The notes under the pieces: generated by a model
Database searches by the model: none
Told to the model about the DNA's origin: nothing
Seen by the model: only the letters and a program-made list of their open reading frames with translations
In this document: piece by piece, positions 52,403 through 61,561 of the stretch
Position numbering within the stretch: the first letter of the stretch is position 1
How the letters are laid out: the number at the start of each line of letters is the position of its first letter
Position numbers and translations under genes: made by a program
Assembly (NCBI RefSeq): GCF_019649055.1
Contig: NW_026570248.1
Span: forward strand, 1-64,000
From: Paramacrobiotus metropolitanus
Taxonomy: Eukaryota > Tardigrada > Eutardigrada > Parachela > Macrobiotidae
Length of the DNA stretch: 64,000 bases
Direction: 5' to 3'

Positions 52403-54747
52403 ATGGCAGCCTCGACCCTTCGCATATTGCGCAGTTCCTCCCGTTTGACGTCTGTATTCTCCCCTGCATATCAGTGTCGTCATCTCAGCTTGCAGGAATA
52501 CCAGAGCAAACAGCTGATGCAGGATTACGGTATCAACATCCAACGTTTCCAGATTGTGGAAAATAAAGGGGATGTAGATAAAGCCGTGCAGGGGCTGAAT
52601 AAGCAGTGCGGAAAAGTTAACGAGTATGTCATCAAAGCGCAGATCTTGGCCGGCGGACGAGGCAAAGGACATTTCAAAGAAAGCGGCTTAAAAGGAGGTA
52701 TAGCTCGACTGTAACATTTTAAAAACTACCATCATCAATCAACTTTTCATTGCACACCGCGGAGAACGGATTTTGGTTGCAGGAGTCAAGCTGACCAAAG
52801 ACTCGAAGCAAGTAGCGGACTTTGTGAGCAAAATGCTGGGGTACAAGCTGGTTACCCATCAGACACCGGAGGACGGCGTCAAAGTGCAGCGCGTGATGAT
52901 TGCGGAAGCTCTGGATATCGCTAAGGAAACATACTTGGCCTTTTTAATGGCACGTCAGAAGGATCACGAAGGACCCATTTGTGTGTATTCGCCAAAGGGG
53001 GGCGTCGATATCGAGCAGGTAACCGTAATCCGTCACTGTTGATCTGTCGCAGTACTTAATTAGTTGCAGGCGAATGGTAGAATAATTTTCTTGTGTGTGC
53101 TTATAATTGTTTTATTGACGAAAGAGTTGTGATTGTCAGATTGGGCCTTTTTCCTTGATCCCATACTGTCATGGGATTTATATTATTTGCTTCAACTTCG
53201 GCTTCAGCTTTTCAAAGCTGAGTTAGCGTTATGTACTATTAAGTTTATAGTTTATACTGTTTGTAGTCACCTCACAGACTAATTTAAACTATGTACCTTT
53301 CTGTATTATGAGTCAGTGTAAGCTGGTTGGATGGACTTGAAAATACAAATTTTTAAATTGAAAATACAAATTTATGCTTGCATTTCGCGGGCTGCTATTT
53401 TTGATTTATCCTGTTTGTTTGTTCTTTTTTTGTTTTGTTTCGTATGTGGAAGAAGCTGGGAAGTTGACCGATCTTATGACTTTCAATAATAGCAGATTAG
53501 TATTAAGGAATATTTAGTGCGTCTGATTAATTAGCGCACTTTGTAATTAGTGCAAAGTAAGAAGTTTTGCCATCTAATTTCCTTCGGAGCAGGTATCGGA
53601 AGAATCTCCGGAGGCTATTTTTACGTCTTTTATCGATATCGACAGTGGACTGAGTGCCGAAGAAGCAATGAAGATTGCCAAGAAGTTGGAATTCGAACCG
53701 CAGTATCTGGAAGAAGCAAAAAATCAAATTATGAAATTGTACAATCTGTTTTTGAAAGTGGATGCCACTCAAGTGGAGGTGAATCCCTTTGGACAAACCC
53801 CTGATGGACGCATTGTGTGCTTTGATGCCAAATTGTCATTTGATGATGTACGAAATACTTTCTGATGCATGTGTAGAGCTCATTACTTACTGATTCTTGA
53901 TTTTCAGAATGCTCAGTATAGACAGGAGAAGATTTTTCAAATGGGCGATACGATGGAGAGCGATCCACGCGAAGTGGACGCTGGAAAACATAATTTGAAC
54001 TATATCGGACTCGACGGAAACATCGGATGCCTGGGTAATGATCCAAACACAATGACGTTACTCTTGTCAAAAAATTGATTATTTTGCACACTTCTATCTG
54101 TGAATTTCTAAGGCATCGATCGCTCTGTATTTTGGCTTAGATGGCAGAGCACGTTTTTGGGTCTGAAATTAAACATGGGCATTGAAATATATCAGTACGA
54201 CGCATGCAAAATGGATGATTGATTTTCACTCGTCTAACGAAGTTCGGTGTTTATTTATTAGTGAATGGCGCTGGTTTGGCTATGGCGACTATGGATTTGA
54301 TCAAATTACACGGCGGCGAACCGGCCAATTTCCTGGATGTCGGAGGCAACGTTAAGGAAAATCAAGTCCAGGAAGCGTTCCGAATTCTTAGCGCTGATAG
54401 GAAAGTCAAGGCAATTTTAGTTAATATTTTCGGGGGTATTGTCAACTGCGCAACGATTGCCAATGGTATTATCAACGCTTGCCGCAATATTAAATTGTCC
54501 ATTCCACTTGTTGTGCGATTAGAAGGTAAGCGTTTTGCAGTCGATTAAACGAAAAAAGTTTAGCAGTTGGTGCTGCACCGATTCAGCTACGGCTGCCTAT
54601 TCTACATGCACGAAATGTTGCAAAATATTGGTAGGAACCAACGCGGACGAAGCGAGGAGGCTGCTGAAAGACAGCAATTTGCCCATTACGGCTGCTGATT
54701 CCCTTGAAGATGCCGCTCGAAAAGCTGTGGAATGCTTGAAGAAATAA
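52403..54747 (+). CDS. SUCLG2: Succinate-CoA ligase [GDP-forming] beta subunit, mitochondrial
   Basis: Beta subunit of the TCA-cycle enzyme that makes GTP from succinyl-CoA in the mitochondrial matrix. Six exons (52403-52697, 52783-53018, 53593-53847, 53908-54034, 54262-54525, 54635-54747) give 429 residues with all phases closing. The N-terminus, rich in Arg and Ser, is a likely import signal that ends before [15 protein letters not shown]-grasp features include [14 protein letters not shown], the metal-binding [17 protein letters not shown], and [38 protein letters not shown] and the C-terminal [10 protein letters not shown]...[13 protein letters not shown] match the GDP-forming isoform (SUCLG2) better than SUCLA2. 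No frameshift or truncation was found. Convergent with the downstream methyltransferase. Confidence 0.96.
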
Positions 54748-55318
54748 GCTGCTTCGTATTGGCTCATAAGCTGAATTCCATTTATTTCTATTTCGTGCTT
54801 CTTTGTGTTCTTAACTTGTTAACTGTTGTATCGTTGATGTGCGCTTTTGATTTTACAAATGAATTGTTTTCTGATTCGTACATCGTTCGATTGTGGACAG
54901 TGAAATTCGTTTCTACGTTTCGTCAAAAAAATTTATTGATTGGTACTTCCATCTAAACTCTTAAGCGACAGCTGCGTTTACTCCAAGACGATTACATTTT
55001 GCAAACTGCCATTTTGCAAAACGACATTTTGCAAACTGCCGTATCGTACTCACTTTTTTATTCGCTCCAAAATAATCCGATATAATGCCAAACTGTCAAT
55101 CTCTGCAGAAAACATGGGAACGATTAATAAATCCACAAATAAATAAAATTTTTGAAACGAAAACAGAAACGGCAAGGGTGAAATACCGGAAACAAGCACC
55201 CCCGAAATATAATACTTCTATTGGATTCGCTAAAAATCACACCGCTAACGGTTAATCACTATTTTCATTCTGCCACAAATCCACGTTCCGCCAGAGTCAA
55301 TCAATAGCAGCACTGCAG
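54748..55318. other. Spacer between convergent SUCLG2 and methyltransferase genes
   Basis: 3' UTRs of both genes. AATAAA at 55126-55131 suits SUCLG2. A short direct repeat lies at 54994-55040. Confidence 0.55.
54994..55040. repeat. Three copies of ATTTTGCAAA
   Basis: CATTTTGCAAACTGC, CATTTTGCAAAACGA and CATTTTGCAAACTGC follow each other at intervals of about 15 bp. Confidence 0.8.
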
Positions 55319-56089
55319 TTATAGTTTGGGTTTGCTGCATATCACCCCAACACCCTCCTTTCCGTTGTTCGCAGCATATGGACGTGCAATGTATGCCAAT
55401 TTCTCTACAACGAAACCAGCTCTCTCGACTTCACGTTTCAGCACATCCAAATCCACAAAATGCATATGCTTCAGGCCTTCCAGGATCGTCTCCAATTCCG
55501 CGGTCTCAAAATATCCCGGGAACTCTACTCCAGCAGCCCGTCGGCGATTATACTCATCCAAGAACGGAATGGCTTTGCATAAATATGGCGAGGAGACTGT
55601 GAGGCATAGTTTTCCACCGGGTCGCAGCCATTTTGCGAAGCGTGCCAGCATACTTCGCATTTCGTCTGGCTTGAAAAATTGGAAACATCGACTAGCCAGA
55701 ATCCCATCGAACGATTCCGCTGGAAAATCCAAATCCAGGGCACTTCCTGGTTTCAGCTGCAGTCGTCCTTTTTCCTCTTCACTGACGTTTGAAAGCAGGT
55801 CGTCCAGCATTTCGGCGGAGAGTTCATTGGCAACGACGGAAGCGCCCGCTTCCAGCAGCTGTTTAGAAGTGTAACCATACGCCACGCCAAGATCCAGGAT
55901 AACTGGCTTTTGGCAGGCTTTGGCATACTGGATGAATCTCTCTCCGAACTCGTCCAGGACATTCATCTGCCAGCCTGTATTATTGGATGTTTTCCGCAGG
56001 TAACCCGTTTCTTCGTGCTGTTTTGTCAGCTTGTCGAAGTATTCGATGCTGCCTTTATCCTCCGCTGTGGAATCTCGGGTGCAGGCCAT
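55319..56089 (-). CDS. Class I SAM-dependent methyltransferase, single exon
   Basis: Small soluble methyltransferase of about 256 residues in one uninterrupted frame. SAM-binding motif I is VILDLGVAYGYTS; an acidic residue follows in ANELSAEML; DLDFPAESFDGILASRCFQFF covers motifs II/III; LRPGGKLCLTV is the post-motif. PGYFETAELETIL marks the substrate side. The substrate cannot be told. The start at 56089 gives MACTRDST; the frame is open to an ATG at 56191, and a TTTTAG just inside that extension could instead be a splice acceptor, so a 5' exon is possible. The lack of introns, unlike most neighbours, raises the question of a retrocopy or a transferred gene. Confidence 0.85.
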   Translation of the reverse strand: MACTRDSTAEDKGSIEYFDKLTKQHEETGYLRKTSNNTGWQMNVLDEFGERFIQYAKACQKPVILDLGVAYGYTSKQLLEAGASVVANELSAEMLDDLLSNVSEEEKGRLQLKPGSALDLDFPAESFDGILASRCFQFFKPDEMRSMLARFAKWLRPGGKLCLTVSSPYLCKAIPFLDEYNRRRAAGVEFPGYFETAELETILEGLKHMHFVDLDVLKREVERAGFVVEKLAYIARPYAANNGKEGVGVICSKPKL

Positions 56090-57293
56090 TCCTGTCGTGC
56101 ACGTGCTTATCAAGCGTTTGTGCACTCTACTTTCAAATAAAAAACCGGAAGGTGAATAGAACGTTAATGAATAGTCTAAAATGTAAAGCATAAAATTAAA
56201 AATCGTAAGTAATCACCTGACAAGGATGATGAATGATGAGTTCGCTATCGTAATAACAAGGTGCTGTATTTATACGAGTACGTTTGTAAACAAACTCAGA
56301 AGTCTGACTTATGTACTGTTATAGTGTTATTACTTATTACTCTAGTACTGTACTTATTGGAACACAGAGGGGTGGGGAGATAAAACGAGAGATTTCGAAA
56401 TTTTTTAAATGCGTTTTAAAATACAGATATTGCGTCATGTAGTTGCCGGAGAATAGGTTGTTTTTTTATAAAACTGAAAATGTGACGAACTGTACAGCCG
56501 GCACATTTTGCCACATGGTTGACCTGTAATACTTTACATGTTTTTTATTTTGTTCATCGCAATGAAGTGTAGAACAGATAAATTTTTCCTTTCGTCCCTC
56601 CGTCACACCGTAAGATGGTCCGTAACATCAGATTCGAACAGATATGCACGGACATGTATTATCAATACCTACCCTATATGTTGGCTAGAAATTTACGAAA
56701 ATTGATTACCTATTTACGATAAAGTGTGCAAAACCTTACAGAAGATTGTTCTTATAACGAACAAAAAGTTATGATTTGTAAGTGGTGATTTATAAAACTA
56801 CAACCAGTACTAGAGTAGCACTTATGTACCTCCGTAATTTGTTGTACGACGTTTAACATGTATGTACTTAAACATGAAGCACACCTAGTTACTTACCGTA
56901 AAATTACTTAATAATCAAGTATTGTAAGTATTTACGGGCTGCATAGTTAATAGTTAGATTTCAATGGTGCTAATAAAATTTAATAATCGTTACTTGTAAA
57001 CTAGTTTCTATAAACAGATGCTACAAGTAAATGATTTAGCTTGCAGACAAATGTTACAAACAAATGCTAACTACAAAAACAAACGTTTTAAACAAATGGT
57101 TTTGGTTTCCAAACAAATGTTACAGATTTCAAACAAATCGCTACTTGCCAGTTGCCACCCTTTAATTTTCAAGAACCATCGATATCATATTGATATATGC
57201 GCTAATGCGTGATATGATAGAAGCACTAATAATTATTTATAGTTCATACAAAAGTAAATCGACAAAAACCCCTTACCTATCTACATCTCCGGA
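56090..57293. other. Region between divergent methyltransferase and orphan gene
   Basis: AT-rich; both promoters should be here. Near 57045-57145 AAACAAATG-like words recur five times, the complement of the motif at 48410-48500. No gene supported. Confidence 0.5.
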
Positions 57294-58562
57294 ATGAATG
57301 TTGCACTGCTGGCACCGTCGTATAACTCGGTTCACGGGAATGTGTTGGAAAATATTAAACAACAGATCACTCGACGTCTGGTGGAAAAGCAAGCATCTCC
57401 ACTCGAATCTGGAAAGGTCATAGTCTTAGATCAGTCCTTCTGGAGTCAGCGTCTCTCTCCACCCGCAATAATAAGAAAGTTATTTCGTGCTAATGTGACG
57501 GGCATTTTTATTCTAATTCGCTACGGGCAGTCTGTGAGAATGCGCGTACAGTTAGACGAAGTTGTGAGCAATTTGTTCTCTGTGGATCAGGGTCTGCCAT
57601 TATTGCCTATCTGTGTTTTCTTTTATGGATCCAGACCAGTTTCCCGTCGTGAAAAATTAAGAATTCAAGCCATGTTCAAAACACATTTAGCTGAACAAGT
57701 CGACATACCCCCTGTTTTATTTGCACAGCGTTTACTCCAACTGCGTCACTGCTATTCAGAATTCCTAAGAGAAGACAAAATCGCTGACATTATGAAATGG
57801 ATGAAAAGTCAGATGAAGCTATGTGCAACATTCAGTTGGCGATCATACGCTGCCAGTTATCATGCTGCTGAAAGCTCCACGCAACTACATGAAGCTGGTG
57901 ATGCAAATGCAGTACTGCGGAACTTGGTTCCCACGAGGTCACGGCGGAGATCTCTATCAGAACCCAAAATTGTCCCAAATCTGAGGGGTTATATTGTTCT
58001 TGTGTGCGAAGAAGCTCGACGGGTGCCGAGTAACAGTTTCAGTATGTCCATTAGAAAAGTGGCCTTGCGACAATTGCTAAATGGTGATAAACACTGGACC
58101 GACAACTGCCAAGAGTTCAAGACAGCTGAGCGTATTCATGGAATATTTTCCATTTTAACGGCGAGCCGAGATAAAGCGTATGGTGTACTGAGCTCCAGAG
58201 TAACAGCTCTAAAAGCGCAACATGGGCACACGTTTCGACCACGGAAGCATGAATTATTCTTAACTAATTTCAGCTGGAGTGTACAGTGCTGGAATAACAG
58301 AACAAGTCATGCTGTGATGCGGTGTGCAATTGGCTTTTTAGGACACACGGAAGTATTTGGATTTGCAAACTGGCTGAACGCCCAAGAACTCCGATTACTG
58401 CGATCCCATATATTAGAATACTATGCAAATTTTGACAAGCGTACGATCGAGAATCGGTCTGAGAAACTGTCTCCTGCAGAAACCCTTGCTCGCGCCAGCT
58501 TGCATCGATCTCATAGTATTCATGATTTTCGAAGTTTTATGCAGCGAGAAATTCTGGACTAA
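57294..58562 (+). CDS. Orphan intronless protein, 422 residues
   Basis: Not recognised. One uninterrupted frame from ATG to stop, far longer than chance for this composition. No signal peptide and no clear membrane segment. The N-terminal third alternates beta-like and helical stretches (KVIVLDQSFW, ITGIFILIRYG-like NVTGIFILIRYG, LPLLPICVFFYGS), which could be an alpha/beta fold, but the first residues VALLAPSYNSVHGN are not a standard nucleotide-binding loop. A basic Ser/Arg stretch (PTRSRRRSLSEPK) sits mid-protein, resembling a kinase or nuclear-localisation site. The C-terminal third is helix-rich. It may be a retrocopy, a transferred gene or a lineage-specific protein. Confidence 0.7.
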   Translation: MNVALLAPSYNSVHGNVLENIKQQITRRLVEKQASPLESGKVIVLDQSFWSQRLSPPAIIRKLFRANVTGIFILIRYGQSVRMRVQLDEVVSNLFSVDQGLPLLPICVFFYGSRPVSRREKLRIQAMFKTHLAEQVDIPPVLFAQRLLQLRHCYSEFLREDKIADIMKWMKSQMKLCATFSWRSYAASYHAAESSTQLHEAGDANAVLRNLVPTRSRRRSLSEPKIVPNLRGYIVLVCEEARRVPSNSFSMSIRKVALRQLLNGDKHWTDNCQEFKTAERIHGIFSILTASRDKAYGVLSSRVTALKAQHGHTFRPRKHELFLTNFSWSVQCWNNRTSHAVMRCAIGFLGHTEVFGFANWLNAQELRLLRSHILEYYANFDKRTIENRSEKLSPAETLARASLHRSHSIHDFRSFMQREILD

Positions 58563-59902
58563 TGTGCTTGGAGCAGCGCATAAGAGCAATAACACACAGC
58601 ACAACAAAAGAAAACCGCAAGTATATACATGTTTATTGTTCAAATTTATTTTTAACTGCCTCATCGGCACTTTCATGTCATTTACTTAATACGAATTATA
58701 CGATATCCGAAGGAGTTGTACAGTAATATACGTAACAGCGAAATTTAGATGTTTTATGGTTTGCAAAAATCCTACGGAACTCAAGAGTTATATATACGTA
58801 TCGTCGATACGTGGAGTGTTATCGATACGGTATCGATAACACTCCTCAAACAAAACATTTCGAATGCTTGTGTTAGGATATGTATGTACATCTGTACTCC
58901 GGGCTAATCTGCCGTGAATAAATAAGTATAGAAATGAACAAAACAAATTAATTAGACCATAATTTTTCAAAATTCTGTTAATATCACTACCCAGCATAGG
59001 CAAAGTAAAAGTCGTTTTCGTACAGTTCACATGCTGTTAGAAAATTTAAAGCATTTAATGGTACGGAAATTCGGCCTTGTCGAAAAGGTGTGTAACAAAT
59101 TAAAGAGTCGTCATAACTTTATATTTACCATATTCGAGCGTTCGCCTAAAGAAAATGTTTAAACGAACCCTTCTACAAAAAGAACTAATAGTCCTGTGTA
59201 ATCGCAGTGGTAACTGTTGATATCGCAGGTTACACAATTTTGATAAGTAGTGGATTAGGGCTATTGCTGCCCTTTATACGCATTCATCTGCCGGTGAATA
59301 TGTGTGACTGTTTAGCTTTGCCATTATAAAATGCAGTCATTGCCTGACTCCGTAAACACGACAAACACGAGAAAACGGTTGTACTTCAAAGACAACCTGG
59401 GAAATATGGCAACAATGGTTACTTAAAGCCTGGTCACTCTCGCATATGTCACCTATTCCAGTCCAAGTCAGTGCATAACTAACCGGTAAACTGCCCCAGT
59501 GACTGGTCATTCGCTTCCGGCGTCATTAAATCACAGTGGCTGCAGTGGAGATAGCGCTTGTAGCAAACAGGACTGCATGACGCATAGATTGTCGCAACAA
59601 TGTCTCATTTCCGCCTGGTGTTATCCGTATATAAACTATCATCTTGGTCACCAACAGCATCATTCAGTTCTCACTTAAGTATTAATCCACTTAAGTATTT
59701 TGCACCTGTCCTCCAAAAACCGTTTAGTAACCGGTGTTCAGTATCCATATATTCCGTGCTTTACATCATCAATAGGATTTTACTGCTCCCATTTGTTACC
59801 AATCCCATAATCAGTGGGTTGCGCACCCTTTCTTACGTTGACCAAAGGCCACTAGCTCAACAGCAATCGCAATCGGTTCCTTTCGGAAATAGGAAGATCA
59901 GG
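58563..59902. other. Intergenic region with a strong palindrome
   Basis: No gene supported. A 33-bp near-perfect palindrome lies at 58813-58845. The stretch 59600-59902 is open in the frame of the next gene but is better read as its 5' UTR. Confidence 0.55.
58813..58845. repeat. 33-bp palindrome with two TATCGATA sites
   Basis: Arms GGAGTGTTATCGATAC and GTATCGATAACACTCC are exact 16-bp complements around a single G. Each arm holds ATCGATA; TATCGATA is the core of the insect DNA-replication-related element bound by DREF. Confidence 0.85.
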
Positions 59903-61364
59903 ATGTCTTCGGTGTTCATCATAGTTTTTTCCACAGTCTTCCTGTCGTCGGTCACCTTTGCCGACACTATGGTAAAGTCTGAGATGGATAGGTGGCATCA
60001 GTAGTGACTAAGATCTGTAATATCATCAGCCAGCAATGCCAAAATGTTCGAATGTTTTATTTTAAGTGCTCTGTACAATAAAGAAGCATTTGAAATACAT
60101 TTATTTTTATTGACAGATGAAGCGGCAATCCGGTTACGGTCAAGCAGGGTCGGGCGGTGGCCTTTCTGGATTCCCCGCAGGATCAAGCGGTATAGTTGGT
60201 ACGCAGATTCTACCAATGCAGTCTTTATTGTCCACTTGCAACCTCCCCATTGCAGGCTATCCTAGCTCGTCTAGCAGTGGCATGAGTTCATACCCCGGTT
60301 TGGTGTCCGGTTCTTCCGGCAGCAGTGGTGGCGGCAGTTATTCCAATTCCGGAACAGCCAGTGGCTTTGCGGCAGCCGGCAGTTCGTCCTTTAATCTGTA
60401 TGGCGGTAACAGCATTATTGCCGCGCAAAATCCAAATGTTTACGCTGCGCTGGACCAGCTGCGAGGATCCGAAGCATTGACAGCATCTGAAGCAACCGCC
60501 GTCATTGCGAATTCCATTCCCGGCACATCCTACCCGACTCTAGCTCATATTCCACAAACCAGCTTCTCCTGCTCCAACGTCCGTCAGTTTGGATTTTATG
60601 GTAAGTAATCATACTGGCGCTTAATAATTTCGCTCTGCCATAACAATGCGTTCGCTGGCTTGGTACCTGAAATACTCTTAATTCTAGCTGATCCCGAGAC
60701 TAGATGCCAAGTGTTTCGCCGATGCGAAGCGAATAACTATATGTTTTCCTACATCTGCCCCAACGGAACACTTTTTAACCAAATCACTCTGATCTGCGAC
60801 TGGTGGTACAACGTTAACTGCCCAAAGTAAGTATTAAAACGTTGTATGCCCGTCACTGAGCCGCATGTTATGCAGATGACCAATATGTTTGACCTTTTGC
60901 CTATTAAATATACCGAAAAGTATTATTAACAGCAATATCTTTATAGCTCCGCTGCCTGGGTTGATTACTCCAATCCCCGCATTTATCGTCAAGATCTGCG
61001 CCTGTTCGACGATTTGTACGGTGCCGGTTCGGGAATGGGTGGAGGCAGTTACAGCGGTAGCGGCGCCGGAAGCTACAGTGGCGGAGCCGGCGGAAGCAGC
61101 GGTAGCACATACGGAGGCAGCTTGGGCGGCTTAGGCGGAGGCAGTGGATCATTCGGCTCAGGCGGCTACAGTCAGGGCGGCTCGTCTCCCATGCAACAGT
61201 ACCGCAGCGCTAGCCTGGCCAACAAAGTCCTCTCCGAACCCATTGCGTCGGCATCCGAGAAAACCCTCAGAGAAATTCTCACACAACTGGCCACGAATTC
61301 CCTGCAGTTACCTGACGCCGTGGTCACTTCAGAAAGAGACAATGTCACTACAAAATTTGTGTGA
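59903..61364 (+). CDS. Secreted Gly/Ser-rich protein with a chitin-binding type 2 domain
   Basis: Probable cuticle or extracellular-matrix protein of 369 residues from four exons (59903-59971, 60117-60600, 60688-60826, 60947-61364). The start is set at 59903 because it yields a signal peptide (FIIVFSTVFLSSVTFA); the frame is open further upstream. Gly/Ser/Tyr-rich sequence follows, then FSCSNVRQFGFYADPETRC, QVFRRCEANNYMFSYIC, GTLFNQITLICDWWYNVNC, a complete six-cysteine CBM14 (peritrophin-A) domain at about residues 175-235. After a short NSAAWVDYSNPRIYRQD segment, common in arthropod proteins of this kind, comes a GGGSYSGSG-type low-complexity block and a non-repetitive C-terminus. The AATAAA at 61556 lies 192 bp past the stop. 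Confidence 0.92.
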
Positions 61365-61555
61365 TTCCGCACGGGTTAATTTATTTTCTTGTAACCAGTT
61401 AAATAATTGTTGAATTTTTGTAGCTGGCTTTAGACATACCCATCGGTTAATGTTTAATTTGGCTGTTGGTTAATGTTTTAACCTTGTTACCGTTGTGAAT
61501 CTCTTATTACATGTTGCGTTTCATGAAGGAAAGCAGGAACTTTGCAGACTGTTTT

Positions 61556-61561
61556 AATAAA
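61556..61561 (+). promoter_or_regulatory. Polyadenylation signal for the chitin-binding gene
   Basis: AATAAA about 190 bp after the stop codon, followed by A-rich sequence. Confidence 0.6.

Noticed and set aside
55326-55874. 182-codon plus-strand ORF opposite the methyltransferase
   Set aside because: Shadow frame of a gene with clear SAM-binding motifs on the minus strand.
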